Positions 10,777 to 20,285 of a DNA stretch of 64,000 nt are shown in pieces. Both the position numbers and the translations under genes were made by a program. The DNA lies in assembly GCF_002374315.1 (NCBI RefSeq), contig NZ_NWUX01000003.1, positions 124,001-188,000 on the forward strand, given 5' to 3'. How positions within the stretch are numbered: the first letter of the stretch is position 1; each line of letters starts with the position of its first letter. The DNA is from Vreelandella nigrificans. Lineage in GTDB: Bacteria; Pseudomonadota; Gammaproteobacteria; Pseudomonadales; Halomonadaceae. Below the pieces are notes generated by a model that saw nothing but the letters and a program-made list of their open reading frames with translations, did not search any database and had not been told where the DNA came from.

Positions 10777-12507
10777 AGCAAGATCCACCACGACGGGATC
10801 ATGGTCTGACGAGCGGAAAGGGTCAGGCTGGCTCTGTTCCCGCGTGTTTGCTGGGCTGTCGTAGCTTAAGAAACGCGGCTCATCGGCATTGACGGGCCAA
10901 AGATGCACCTGTTGTACGGCAGCGGCCAGTTCAGCACTGGCAAGGGCGTGGTCGAGATAGCCCGACTCACCACGAAAGACGTACGTGTAGCGGCGCTCTG
11001 GGGGAAGGTCGCGGGCGATCAAGTCGTTCATGCCCGCGTGGACCAGTATACGGATGGGGTCTTCAGCGCCGTAGGCATTAAGATCACCCAGCAGCAATAG
11101 GCGTTCGTGGCCAGCCTCATCGGCCAGCGATGCCAGGAAACGGCTGGTGGCTTCCGCTTGAGCGACACGACGCTGGTTCCAGCATCCCTGGCCACGATCA
11201 ACATCCCCTTGAGCAGGGCAACCGGATTTCGCCTTGAAGTGCGCTGTGACAACACCAAAGGCAGGCCCGCCCTGGACGCTGCGAAAGAAAGCGGCAAGAG
11301 GTGGTCGGTCGTGGACATCGTCACGGTCCATATACAAGTCGCTGAGTACCTCCACCCGATCGGGCCGATAGAGCAGCGCTACCGTGATGGCATCCGTGCC
11401 ACGGCGGGCTTGGCCACCCACAGTCTGATAGCGAATGCCGGTACGTTGGTGCAGTTGCTCTGCTAGGTCGGCCAACGCCTCTAGGCGATTTTCCACCTCG
11501 ACCAGTGCCAGTATATCGGCGTCAAGGCCCTCAACCGTGGCGGCCAGCTTAGCGCGCTGCCTTTCTAACGCTTCAGCATTCGCGGCGCCTCGCTCTCCCA
11601 GCGTAATAAAGTAATTTTCCACGTTGAAGGTGGCAGCCCGCAGAGCGCCCTCAGGTGCATCCAGAGGAACGGGGCGTGGGTTGCTATTCGTAAATGTGAC
11701 TGCCTCCGTAGGGTGTAGTCGATAGTCGCCAAAAGCGTGGGTGAGAACCCCTGTGAGCCCATTCAGCGTGCTGCCGACGCGACGGGTACCGTATTCATCC
11801 AGGTAGGGCACGGGAACAGGATCAGTGCGGTAGCTACCGTCATCCAATAGCAGAGTAGCCTGGTTTGGCGACACCAGAGAGGCCATATTGGTGGGCCTAA
11901 AAAGTCGCTGGCCAGACAGCTGCAAGGTGCCATAGCGGGCAAGCTCGTAGTTACCGGTTACGGTGAGCGGGGCGGAGAAGGTGACCAGCAGGTCTTCCAC
12001 GGCAGCAAGTGATGTTTCATCCAGCGGCCATGGCAGCACCATGGGTTCTGGTAGTTCACCAGCTCCGCCACAGGTGGCCACGTGGGACACCCGCCGGAGC
12101 TGAGGGCGGTCTCGAAAGCTGCCCGCTTGGGCCTGTAGCTGTAGATGCTGCCCTGGAATAACCTGCGCTGCCTTATGCTCAGCCAGCTCTGGTGCATACA
12201 CGAAGATACCCACCGGACCCTGTTCAGTGGCTTGCTGCAGATAAAACCCGCTGAGGCGCTCTCGGCCAAGGAACTCACCCGTCACGATGCCATCGATGGT
12301 CACGTCGCTGCCCGTGGCAAGGGCTGCGTGTTCACCCACTCCTTTGATACGTGCCAAATCCGAGGAAGATTCACCAGGGCAGCTGGCCATAGCGGAAGAA
12401 GCCAACGACACCAGCGCCAACCACCCGGCACCTTGGGCTAAACGTCTTGCAAACGTCTTGTAGCGGCCTGCCCTCCCCCTACACAAAGCGCCAGTCACAC
12501 ATTTCAT
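10768..12507 (-). CDS. ExeM/NucH-type extracellular endonuclease (EEP superfamily)
   Basis: Secreted or periplasmic nuclease (579 aa). Signal peptide 1-41 (RRLAQGAGWLALVSLASSAMA), then an OB-like domain (about 50-270), then an endonuclease/exonuclease/phosphatase domain from TFNVENYF (293-300) with DILALVEVENR (catalytic Glu), TAHFKAK, LLLGDLNAYG and a closing SSDHDPVVVDL. This domain order matches ExeM/NucH proteins, which degrade extracellular DNA for biofilm turnover or nutrient and phosphate recovery. Single gene; no Pho box seen. Substrate (DNA) is by family. Confidence 0.88.
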   Translation of the reverse strand: MKCVTGALCRGRAGRYKTFARRLAQGAGWLALVSLASSAMASCPGESSSDLARIKGVGEHAALATGSDVTIDGIVTGEFLGRERLSGFYLQQATEQGPVGIFVYAPELAEHKAAQVIPGQHLQLQAQAGSFRDRPQLRRVSHVATCGGAGELPEPMVLPWPLDETSLAAVEDLLVTFSAPLTVTGNYELARYGTLQLSGQRLFRPTNMASLVSPNQATLLLDDGSYRTDPVPVPYLDEYGTRRVGSTLNGLTGVLTHAFGDYRLHPTEAVTFTNSNPRPVPLDAPEGALRAATFNVENYFITLGERGAANAEALERQRAKLAATVEGLDADILALVEVENRLEALADLAEQLHQRTGIRYQTVGGQARRGTDAITVALLYRPDRVEVLSDLYMDRDDVHDRPPLAAFFRSVQGGPAFGVVTAHFKAKSGCPAQGDVDRGQGCWNQRRVAQAEATSRFLASLADEAGHERLLLLGDLNAYGAEDPIRILVHAGMNDLIARDLPPERRYTYVFRGESGYLDHALASAELAAAVQQVHLWPVNADEPRFLSYDSPANTREQSQPDPFRSSDHDPVVVDLAWP

Positions 12508-12534
12508 AGTCGCGAATTCCTACCCATGGGCTCT

Positions 12535-13317
12535 TCAACTCGGTGGATTAAGCAGGCCCACCACGCTGACCAACATCAGCACCGCTCCCAGCACCCGAAA
12601 AAACAGCCCGGTATCCGCTTTAAGCATATAGCGGTGGGCCTTCTCACCAACCAAATGGCCGATAAAAGCACAGGGCAGTAGCCATAGCTGATGAATTAGC
12701 TGGAGGTCGACGCCTGCGATGACGAACGACACCATCTTGATCACTACCAGGATAAACCACAGCACAAACATGGTATCGCGCAGCTGCTCTTTGGCCACGT
12801 GAGTGGCGAACACTGCCACAATCAGCGGCGCGCCGATCAACGACGTACCGCTGACATAGCCACCCAGACTGAGAAGCACGACATCGACATACTTGTTGTT
12901 ACTTCTAAACGGCCTATTCAGCACATACCCAATGGCATAAATGATCACAATGCCGAAAATAATATTGGTCATGACCTGTGTAGGCAGCGTTAACAACCCC
13001 ACCACCCCAATCAGCTTGGGAATGATCATGATTTTTAAAGCTTTGGATAAATACTTCCAGTCGATATTACTTTCCGGCGCACTCCCTTCCACACCCACTT
13101 TTTGCAGCTGGCGGTGACCACTCCAGGCAATCCAACTGGAGAAAACCAGCAAGTGAATGGCAATAATCGGTAAAAACACCAAGGGCTGGTTCGTCACCAA
13201 AAGTAGGAAAGGCAGTGCCAGCACGGCACCACCAAACCCCAGGCTGGTGCGAACAAAGCCACTCCACGCGAAGATAAGCCCGATAAGAAGATACTGGTAC
13301 CAGAGTAGATCCGCCAT
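12535..13317 (-). CDS. TauE/SafE family permease
   Basis: Integral membrane protein (260 aa from the ATG at 13317) with about eight helices and the family words VRTSLGFGGAVLALPFLLL near the N-terminus and GTSLIGAPLIVAVFATHV in the second half. Family members move sulfite, sulfoacetate or other organosulfur anions; the substrate here is unknown. Start chosen at MADLLWYQ because it lies just after the helicase stop (17 bp) with an upstream aggcga; an upstream ATG at 13365 would overlap the helicase gene. Its link to the DNA-repair genes is probably positional only. Confidence 0.82.
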   Translation of the reverse strand: MADLLWYQYLLIGLIFAWSGFVRTSLGFGGAVLALPFLLLVTNQPLVFLPIIAIHLLVFSSWIAWSGHRQLQKVGVEGSAPESNIDWKYLSKALKIMIIPKLIGVVGLLTLPTQVMTNIIFGIVIIYAIGYVLNRPFRSNNKYVDVVLLSLGGYVSGTSLIGAPLIVAVFATHVAKEQLRDTMFVLWFILVVIKMVSFVIAGVDLQLIHQLWLLPCAFIGHLVGEKAHRYMLKADTGLFFRVLGAVLMLVSVVGLLNPPS

Positions 13318-13334
13318 CGCTCGCCTATAGGTCC

Positions 13335-15626
13335 TTATTTGTGAAAGGGTTTGTCTAGCCCCCACCAGCGTGGCAGCAGTGCGCGCACCTTGGCCTGGGT
13401 AAATCGGTCATCCATTAATATCACAACCCCTTTATCTTCTGGGCTACGAATCACTCTTCCTGCGGCTTGCACCACTTTGATCATACCGGGTATGCGATAG
13501 GTGTAATCGTCGCCCTGGCCGAAGCGGGTGTTCATACGTGCTTTCAGTGCCTCGTTAAAGTCGTTAAACGGCGGCAAACCTAAAGTGGCAATAAACGCGC
13601 CGATTAAACGATCTCCAGAAAGATCGATACCTTCCGCAAAGGCGCCGCCCAGTACCGCAAAACCGATTCCTTTTCCGCCTGGGGTAAAGCGCGCTAGAAA
13701 CAGCTCACGCTCGGCTTCCTGCATAGCACGGGTTTGGGCGAATATCGGTACGCTGGGGTGTGCGCACTGAAACGTCGCCAGCACCTGTTCCAGGTAGGTA
13801 AAGCTGCTAAAAAACGCCAGATAGTGACCTGGCTTACGCTGATACTGACCTGCCAGGGCTTCCACAATAGGCGCAACAGAGGCCTCTCGGTGATGGTAGC
13901 GTGTGGAGATATCGGCGCAAATTTGCACCTCCAACTGGCGGCTGGAAAACGGTGACACCACTTCCCGCCACACACTGCTTTCCGGTAGCCCCAGTAGGTC
14001 ACGATAGTAATGAAAGGGCGTCAGCGTGGCCGAAAACAGCACAGCGGTGTGCGCTGCTTTGAAGCGCAGTGCTAGAAAGTCCGCCGGAATAACGTTGCGC
14101 AGCCCAAGTACCGCCTTACCTCGCCCATGAATAGCAAGGTCGCACAGCGAGTGATCGCCAAACCGCTCTGTTAAGCGGCAAAAGGCCAACGCTTCAAACA
14201 GCAGCTCTTGGAGTTCAAAGCTTGCAGCTTCGGGATGCTCAACCAAATAATCAGTTATTGCACCCGCCAGTGTTTGCATCGCAGCCACCAACTTACTGGG
14301 CAGCTCATCAAGCAAATGATAACGCTGTGATGCTGCTTCGCTGATGGATATCTCCTTAATTAGCGCCTGCCACTGCCTACCGACACGTGCCAGCGGCTTA
14401 GCAAGGGCAGGAGAAGAACTGCGACGCAAGTGGCTCAACCGCTGTTGCGAAAGCTCAGCACTGTACATACCCCGCGCTCGTTCGACTAAGTTATGCGCCT
14501 CATCTACCAGCAGGCCGACCCGCCAGTCGTTGGCTTTGGCCAAACCATGTAGCAACGCATGGCCATCAAACCAGTGATTGACATCGCCCACTACCACATC
14601 GGCCCAACGGGCCAGCTCTTGCCCTAAGTAATAAGGGCAAACGCTATGGGCCAGCGCCACCTGACGCAGCCCATCGCGATCAAGCCAACCACGCTCTACG
14701 GCAGCTTGGCGGGCCGTAGGCAAACGATCATAAAAGCCTGCTGCTAATGGGCAAGCATCCCCCTGGCAGGCAGTACCAGGGTATTCACAGGCTGTTTGCC
14801 TTGCCACCAGCTCCAATACGCGCAGTGGCACAGTCGGTGAAGATGGCGAAGTCGATGAGGAAAGGCACGCCAACGCATCCAGCGCCAAACGGCGGCCTGG
14901 GGTCTTCATAGTGAGAAACGCTACTCTATCCAGCTGCTGGCGAGGCATCGCAGAGAGCATGGGAAACAGCGTACCGAGGGTTTTACCAATGCCAGTGGGG
15001 GCCTGAGCCAGCAGGCAACGGCCGGTACTGGCCGCTTTGTACACATCTTCCGCCAGTGCGCGCTGTCCAGTGCGAAAATCTGGGAAGGGAAAGGTGAGTG
15101 TGGCCAGCTTCTCATCACGCCGCTCACGGTGGAGGGACTCCTGCTCCGCCCAGGCCAAAAAGCACTGACATTGGGCGACAAAAAACGCTTGTAGCTCGTT
15201 AGCGCTAGCCTCTTGGGTAAGCACCGTTTCCTGACCGCTGGTAATTTCCAGATACACTAAAGCGAGGGTGACTCGCTCAAGGCGACGCTCGGCACACAGC
15301 AGCGCTGCGTATATTTTCACCTGCGCCCAATGCAGCGCACGCTGATTAGCTGCCATGCGCTCCAAGCTACCGCGATAGGTTTTCACTTCCTCAAGACGGT
15401 TGGCACTGGGATCAAAACCATCGGCACGCCCCACCACACGCAGACCTTGATAGTAGCCGGAAAGCGGCAGCTCAGCCTGATAGCTCTCGCCCCGACGGCT
15501 GGCTACCAGAGCATGCCCTTCGATGCCTTCTTGGGCGCTGGGTGCTGGCGTAAAACGGTGGTCAAGATCGCCTTCCCTTGCGGTGAAGTCGCACAACGTG
15601 CGCACCGCCACCCGGTAACGGCTCAT
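13335..15626 (-). CDS. PD-(D/E)xK nuclease fused to DinG/XPD-type Fe-S helicase
   Basis: Superfamily 2 DNA helicase of 763 aa with an N-terminal nuclease-like domain. Nuclease core: GRADGFD (Asp69) and LEEVKTYRG (Glu80, Lys82). Helicase: Walker A QAPTGIGKT, DEAH box LLVDEAHNLV, four cysteines in TACEYPGTACQGDACP and SVCPYYL able to hold a 4Fe-4S cluster, and a C-terminal motif VVQAAGRVIRSPEDKG. Likely unwinds damaged or flapped DNA 5'-3'. Its ATG overlaps the FAN1 stop by 4 bp, so it is translationally coupled to that nuclease; the two probably act in the same repair step, for example interstrand crosslinks. Confidence 0.88.
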   Translation of the reverse strand: MSRYRVAVRTLCDFTAREGDLDHRFTPAPSAQEGIEGHALVASRRGESYQAELPLSGYYQGLRVVGRADGFDPSANRLEEVKTYRGSLERMAANQRALHWAQVKIYAALLCAERRLERVTLALVYLEITSGQETVLTQEASANELQAFFVAQCQCFLAWAEQESLHRERRDEKLATLTFPFPDFRTGQRALAEDVYKAASTGRCLLAQAPTGIGKTLGTLFPMLSAMPRQQLDRVAFLTMKTPGRRLALDALACLSSSTSPSSPTVPLRVLELVARQTACEYPGTACQGDACPLAAGFYDRLPTARQAAVERGWLDRDGLRQVALAHSVCPYYLGQELARWADVVVGDVNHWFDGHALLHGLAKANDWRVGLLVDEAHNLVERARGMYSAELSQQRLSHLRRSSSPALAKPLARVGRQWQALIKEISISEAASQRYHLLDELPSKLVAAMQTLAGAITDYLVEHPEAASFELQELLFEALAFCRLTERFGDHSLCDLAIHGRGKAVLGLRNVIPADFLALRFKAAHTAVLFSATLTPFHYYRDLLGLPESSVWREVVSPFSSRQLEVQICADISTRYHHREASVAPIVEALAGQYQRKPGHYLAFFSSFTYLEQVLATFQCAHPSVPIFAQTRAMQEAERELFLARFTPGGKGIGFAVLGGAFAEGIDLSGDRLIGAFIATLGLPPFNDFNEALKARMNTRFGQGDDYTYRIPGMIKVVQAAGRVIRSPEDKGVVILMDDRFTQAKVRALLPRWWGLDKPFHK

Positions 15627-17368
15627 TTAGTCGCTTCTGCTTCAGTCGCTTCTGGTTCAACTACTTCGGCTTCAGCCTCCTCCGGCTGCCAGCGTACATG
15701 GCATACTTCAACAGGCATGCCATGGCGACAAAAGAAGTCGATCCAGCGGCGCTGGTTATCCTGCAGGCGATCGCCAGGGCCTTTGACTTCAATCATCCGG
15801 TAGCGGGGTTCACCCAGCGGCGCTTCCGGCATAAATTGAATCAGGTCAGGCAGGCCCGCGCGGTTGTGCTTAAGATCCTCTAGCAACCGTACAAAACAAG
15901 CCCGTAAATGGGTAGGAGGTAGGCACTCAAGGGCCAGCATTAGCAGCTCTTCACTGACGACTCCCCAGTGAACAAATGGCGAAGCAATGCCCTGCTTAGC
16001 GCGCCACGTGCTAAGTATCGCCGCCTGATAGCGGCCATCATCCAGTTGGGCCAGGCAATCATCGATATCCGCTTGGCGCTGGCGCACAAAATCCTCACGA
16101 TATAGATCCGCTGGCCCACTGTGAAACGGATGAAAAAACGCCCCTGGCAGCGGTTTAAAAATGGCCGACCAAAACAGTAAACCAAACAGCCCAGTAAGCA
16201 GGCTATTTTCAACGTAATACACCGGTGCGCTAGGGGTTGCTATATGTTCAGCAACGGCCTGTTCTACTGGCTGAGGGCCGGGCAGTTGAAGCACATACGT
16301 GGGTGCATCAGCCGCCTTTTTACCTAACCCAGCTGTCAGCTCAACCTCTCGGTGCAGCTTGCGTGCAAGGCGCGGCAGTAGCCGTGCAAGCGCTTGAGCT
16401 TCACTTTCACTTGGCTCAGCGGCTAAGGCGTTACTAACGTGGTCATAGGCAGTTTGGTAGCGGCCTAACCGCTCTAGCACACGCAACCTGCGAATACGTG
16501 CATCGCTGTTATTGGCATCGGTATAGAGCATTAAGGCAAGCTCAGCATCACCACTGCGTTCAGCAGCGTGTCCCATGGAGAACAACAGCCGCGCCCGCCG
16601 AGCGTTTAGCCAGCGGTTATTGGATGCTGGCGGCACCTCAGCAAAGAGCACGTCCGGGGGTTCACCCCCGTCCAAGCGTTCGCGCAGGCGGTGCAGCACT
16701 AAGTAGGTGTTCACTTCGTCGCGACGCTGAAATGCCCGCGACTCAGCGGTAAACGTAACCTGCTCAAAGCGCTGCAAGCCCAGCTCGGTAAGCACGAACT
16801 CCGCCCAGTCCTGACGCAGGTTGCCAAAAAACATCAGCCGTAGGCGGTCGCAAAGCGGCATCACATTCAGCCGCACAATAGTTGTGGTGGCCGCTGGCCA
16901 CCACTGGCCTAAAGGCGTTGGGTCGATTAACACGGGGGCTAATGCCGACTGGAGCAAAGCTTTGCCACTGTTTGATGCGAGGCCTGCTGCAGTAATTTCG
17001 TCTTTTAGCGCTTGGCGTAATTCACTTAACCGCAGTAGTCGAAACAGCTCAATACTACTTAGTTGAGGGCAATTATCTACCCAGCCAAGGGCTACTAGTG
17101 GCTTGAGCGCCTGCTGGGTATCGCCAATTTCGGCGTAGCTCAGTTTGTCTAAACGAAACAGCTCACCTTTGCGCATAACCATGCGCACCAGTAACGCCTG
17201 GGAGGCTTGCGGTAGTGCCCTGAAGCTGGCAATCGCATCACACTCGGTGACGCTCAGTAAATCGTGGTGGCGGGCTTCCACCCAGGCGACTACGTAACGA
17301 AAGTTCGTTAGGTAATAGAGAGGGTCATCCAGGGAGGCAGTCGCTGGTGCGACATAGGCACTGTTCAT
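15623..17368 (-). CDS. FAN1-type structure-specific nuclease (VRR-NUC domain)
   Basis: Bacterial relative of FAN1, a flap-cleaving 5' exo/endonuclease used in DNA crosslink repair (581 aa). N-terminal DNA-binding and helical/TPR-like regions lead to the C-terminal VRR-NUC domain: GLPDLIQF (catalytic Asp) and MIEVKGPGDRLQDNQRRW (Glu-x-Lys and the QxxW motif). The last residues come from a 15-bp repeat (15629-15673) rich in Glu/Ala. Middle gene of a minus-strand unit: unknown 120-aa gene, this, then the coupled helicase. The first five residues (MNSAY) begin at a plausible ATG. Confidence 0.9.
   Translation of the reverse strand: MNSAYVAPATASLDDPLYYLTNFRYVVAWVEARHHDLLSVTECDAIASFRALPQASQALLVRMVMRKGELFRLDKLSYAEIGDTQQALKPLVALGWVDNCPQLSSIELFRLLRLSELRQALKDEITAAGLASNSGKALLQSALAPVLIDPTPLGQWWPAATTTIVRLNVMPLCDRLRLMFFGNLRQDWAEFVLTELGLQRFEQVTFTAESRAFQRRDEVNTYLVLHRLRERLDGGEPPDVLFAEVPPASNNRWLNARRARLLFSMGHAAERSGDAELALMLYTDANNSDARIRRLRVLERLGRYQTAYDHVSNALAAEPSESEAQALARLLPRLARKLHREVELTAGLGKKAADAPTYVLQLPGPQPVEQAVAEHIATPSAPVYYVENSLLTGLFGLLFWSAIFKPLPGAFFHPFHSGPADLYREDFVRQRQADIDDCLAQLDDGRYQAAILSTWRAKQGIASPFVHWGVVSEELLMLALECLPPTHLRACFVRLLEDLKHNRAGLPDLIQFMPEAPLGEPRYRMIEVKGPGDRLQDNQRRWIDFFCRHGMPVEVCHVRWQPEEAEAEVVEPEATEAEATK
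15629..15673. repeat. 15-bp repeat at the 3' end of the FAN1 gene
   Basis: Three units (agtcgcttctgcttc, agtcgcttctggttc, aactacttcggcttc) encode the Glu/Ala-rich C-terminal tail. Units keep frame. Confidence 0.75.
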
Positions 17369-17399
17369 ACATCCATTATAGCAGTGCTAATTGGGCGGG

Positions 17400-17762
17400 T
17401 TAACCCACCCGATGTTGATAAAGCACCTGCAACGCGTCGTCATCTTTAACAGCGCTAGAAGGAGCCTCAGGTTGAGCAGTGGGCTTACGCCCCCCTGCCA
17501 GCACGTACCACTCAGCTTCGGTTAGATAGTGCTGGCACCAGCGGCCTAAGCTATCGGCAATCTGCTCACGACTGCGCTCGCCGCTACGAAAAGCATGGGC
17601 CAAGTGCAAAAGATCTTGGCGGGCAGTGCGGGCACGGGCATTACCACCGTGCACTTTGGCAAGTGGGCAGCGTCGGTCATAGGCCGCGTTGGTTAATGCA
17701 TTTAACCAGCGCTCCACTTCATGCGCCTGAATACCGCCGTAAACTGCCACACTGCACTCCAT
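17400..17762 (-). CDS. Uncharacterised 120-aa protein upstream of FAN1
   Basis: I do not recognise this family. The protein starts MECSVAVYGGIQAHEVERWL, is basic and Arg/Ala-rich in the middle (NARARTARQDLLHLAHAF) and mostly helical, with no signal peptide or membrane segment. It ends 31 bp before the FAN1 start on the same strand, so it is probably co-transcribed with FAN1 and the helicase and could be a DNA-binding helper; that is inference from position only. Confidence 0.6.
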   Translation of the reverse strand: MECSVAVYGGIQAHEVERWLNALTNAAYDRRCPLAKVHGGNARARTARQDLLHLAHAFRSGERSREQIADSLGRWCQHYLTEAEWYVLAGGRKPTAQPEAPSSAVKDDDALQVLYQHRVG

Positions 17763-17846
17763 GCTTAACGGTTAATAGGTGTTATTAGCACTTGCTAAAG
17801 GTGCGTTAGACTGCCCGATTTTGGGACAACTGTCATCTTCATATCG

Positions 17847-18881
17847 CTAGCCCCGCACCTGCTTAAAGCCTTGCAACACATTCACCACGTTGACACCGAT
17901 ATCCTCAACCGCATACCCCCCCTCCATTAAAAATACGCAGGGTAGTCCAGCCTCAGCCAAGCGCTTGCCCAGTGCAATAAAGTCACTGTGCTGAAAGGTA
18001 AAAGCGCTAATCGGGTCACCTTCAAAAATATCCACACCCAGGGATACCACGATAAGTTCGCACTCCGCTTGGTGAATACGCTCAAGCGCCTTTTCCAGGG
18101 CCGTCATCCAGGCCGCTACCGAGGTGCCTGGGGGCAGTGGGTAGTTAACGTTGAACCCTGCCCCTCTGCCTTCGCCAGTTTCATCTGCGTAGCCAGAATA
18201 GTAAGGAAACGTCACATTCGGGTCGCCATGCAACGATAAAAACAGCACGTCATCACGGCTATAGAAAATTTGCTGAGTGCCGTTACCATGGTGGAAGTCT
18301 ACATCCAGCACCGCTACCCGTCGCTTACCCGCATCCAGTGCCCGTTGGGCTGCAATAGCGGCATTGTTGAAAAAGCAGTATCCGCCAAACTGGTCATAGG
18401 CCGCGTGATGGCCGGGCGGGCGGCATAGGCCAAAGGTCGGCTCGCCGGTGGCTAAGGTATGCTCAACGGCGCCCAACGCAGTATCTTTGCTGGCCATGGC
18501 TGCAGCAAACGTGCCTTCGGTAATTGAAGTTTCCGCCGCCAAAGCATAATACCCCAGCTGACCGCTCACCGCTTTAGGGATTTTATCGCCTCGCAGGGTG
18601 CGGGCTGGCCAAATATTAGGGATAGCTTCGCCTTCGTGGCCGGCGGCCTGCCATGCCTGCCAGCAGCTTTCCAAAAACGCGACGTAACTCGAATCATGCA
18701 CTGCAAGTACCGGTGCAAGGCCATAGTCGCTGGGGGTGCGCACTTCAAATGCCGCTTTGTGCAGTGCGTTAAGCACTAAGTCTATCCGTTCGGGGCACTC
18801 AAAGGGAGTCACTAGTGCGCCATCGTGAAGCTCGCTGCGCGCTTGGCGCTGGCGGCTACCTTCAGAGAAAAACGTCAGCAT
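17847..18881 (-). CDS. Histone-deacetylase-like / acetylpolyamine amidohydrolase
   Basis: Zinc deacetylase of 344 aa. Contains RPPGHHA (154-160, catalytic His pair H158-H159), LDVDFHHGNG (192-201, zinc ligands Asp195 and His197) and GVDIFEGDP (third zinc Asp). The insertion with HEGEAIPNIWPAR near residues 82-94 is typical of bacterial acetylpolyamine amidohydrolases, which recycle acetylated putrescine or cadaverine, rather than acetoin-type deacetylases. It overlaps the upstream GIY-YIG gene by 7 bp. Confidence 0.88.
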   Translation of the reverse strand: MLTFFSEGSRQRQARSELHDGALVTPFECPERIDLVLNALHKAAFEVRTPSDYGLAPVLAVHDSSYVAFLESCWQAWQAAGHEGEAIPNIWPARTLRGDKIPKAVSGQLGYYALAAETSITEGTFAAAMASKDTALGAVEHTLATGEPTFGLCRPPGHHAAYDQFGGYCFFNNAAIAAQRALDAGKRRVAVLDVDFHHGNGTQQIFYSRDDVLFLSLHGDPNVTFPYYSGYADETGEGRGAGFNVNYPLPPGTSVAAWMTALEKALERIHQAECELIVVSLGVDIFEGDPISAFTFQHSDFIALGKRLAEAGLPCVFLMEGGYAVEDIGVNVVNVLQGFKQVRG

Positions 18882-19210
18882 GTCGATTCCTCATTACATA
18901 GGAGATAAGGCCATTGGGCAGCCCATTGGCGTTTTTGGGAGGGGGATTGCTGCTTTAATTGATACTCCGCTCGGCTGGCAGCAGCGCGGTCGGCAAATGG
19001 TTGTGCTCCCAACAGTGCTATGGGCGGGTTCGCTCGGGTATAACGCGCGCCTTTTCCCATGCAGTGAGCGTGATAGCGCTTAGCAAGATTATTGGTAATA
19101 CCCGCATAGGTGCCTCGTTGGCACTCCAATAAATAGAGATACCATTGGGCTCCTGCGGCCGAACTGCTTACGGCCTGACTGCCTGAATCCAAATTACTCA
19201 CTTGCGCCAT
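18875..19210 (-). CDS. GIY-YIG domain protein (UPF0213/YhbQ-like)
   Basis: 111-aa protein with a compact GIY-YIG nuclease domain: WYLYLLECQRGTYAGIT replaces the canonical GIY...YIG words as YLYLLE...TYAGITN, followed by LAKRYHAH and GARYTR. YhbQ-like proteins act on DNA in vitro but the physiological role is unclear. A 20-residue Ser/Ala-rich lead precedes the domain, longer than usual. Overlaps the deacetylase gene by 7 bp. Confidence 0.85.
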   Translation of the reverse strand: MAQVSNLDSGSQAVSSSAAGAQWYLYLLECQRGTYAGITNNLAKRYHAHCMGKGARYTRANPPIALLGAQPFADRAAASRAEYQLKQQSPSQKRQWAAQWPYLLCNEESTC

Positions 19211-19245
19211 ATCACCTCGTCAAACCTCACTCTACTTAGCCACCA

Positions 19246-19707
19246 TTACTCACCGCAACACACCTTTAATTTACGCCCACTGCCGCACAAACACCGTTCA
19301 TTGCGACGAGGTTTGAGGCGCTCGACACTAGGCTTACCATCCACATACCACCAACGCCCCCCTTCAAAAACAAACCGCGACTCCTCTTCAAGCACATGCC
19401 AACCGTTAGGCTCTCGAAAGTAGGCACGAAAATGCACACGGCCTTTATCATCACTGGCAGGGGGAGCCGCCATAATAGTGAGCGCCTTCCACTGGGTATC
19501 TGGGTCTGGCGGTAGTTGCGCAGGCCGAGTAGAGGTATGCCAGGTTGCAAGCAAATAATCACGAACATTCAACGCAAATGCCGTGTAACGTGAACGCATC
19601 AATGCTTCTGGCGTGGGTGCAACCACTCCTTGATGATAAGGCTGACAGCACTTTTGTAGCGGAAGATTGCTGCCACATGTACAACTTGTGGCGATTAATT
19701 GAGTCAT
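19246..19707 (-). CDS. YchJ family SEC-C motif protein
   Basis: 153-aa cytosolic zinc-binding protein, the usual YchJ length. N-terminal cysteine cluster SCTCGSNLPLQKCCQPYH and C-terminal SEC-C motif ERCLCGSGRKLKVCCG, with the family word EALMRSRYTAFAL between. Start taken at 19707 (MTQLIATSC); the upstream extension to 19812 is not conserved. Molecular function unknown. Confidence 0.88.
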   Translation of the reverse strand: MTQLIATSCTCGSNLPLQKCCQPYHQGVVAPTPEALMRSRYTAFALNVRDYLLATWHTSTRPAQLPPDPDTQWKALTIMAAPPASDDKGRVHFRAYFREPNGWHVLEEESRFVFEGGRWWYVDGKPSVERLKPRRNERCLCGSGRKLKVCCGE

Positions 19708-19884
19708 AGTGGTGGCTCTAGCTGATAAATATGATGGCGCAGTAGAGGTTTTGTTTCTGTATTGCCTAAGAGTAGGTGTATCAGTCCTGTCATAGAGTGG
19801 GTATAGTAACAAAGCAAGATTATCAGACAGACGGAGTACGAAACACGATCGATCATTCTTTCCAAACGCAGTGGAGGTTCTCCT

Positions 19885-20196
19885 ATGAAGGTTTACAAAC
19901 CCGAATGGCAGTGCACGTTTAGCGTAAACGAAGGCGCGGTAGAATCAGCAAACTGGAAAGAGCGAATCGCGTGGCGGCTAAGGGAGTTTGCCGACCGACT
20001 TGAAGGCGGCGGCCGCACAGTGAAAATCGACTACAACGTCTCTCCACACGTTAGCCGAGACGAAGTTGATACCTGTTTAGGTAAAGGGTTTGAAGTGACT
20101 CAGCGACTACTGACCCAACTTGCCCGCCAACAGGCCTGCGAAGATGTGATGCGCCACGCAAAAGCTGAGCTTTACGAAGAGCAACATCAGCATTAA
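19885..20196 (+). CDS. Uncharacterised 103-aa cytosolic protein
   Basis: Starts MKVYKPEWQCTFSVNEGAVE after a strong Shine-Dalgarno (ggaggttctcct) and ends QHQH. Soluble, mixed charge, no signal or membrane segment, includes REFADRLEGGGRTVKIDYN. I recall no function for such proteins. Monocistronic, with its own terminator. Confidence 0.75.
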   Translation: MKVYKPEWQCTFSVNEGAVESANWKERIAWRLREFADRLEGGGRTVKIDYNVSPHVSRDEVDTCLGKGFEVTQRLLTQLARQQACEDVMRHAKAELYEEQHQH

Positions 20197-20221
20197 GAGC
20201 AGTAACTAGTAAACGTCTTAG

Positions 20222-20262
20222 AAAAACACCCGCCCGCTTCAAACGCTTGGCGGGTGTTTTTT
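20222..20262 (+). terminator. Bidirectional intrinsic terminator
   Basis: Stem aacacccgcc / ggcgggtgtt flanked by A- and T-runs between the 103-aa gene and the convergent argE stop; works for both. Confidence 0.88.
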
Positions 20263-20285
20263 ATTGGCCGCATTTTGCGTCGCCA

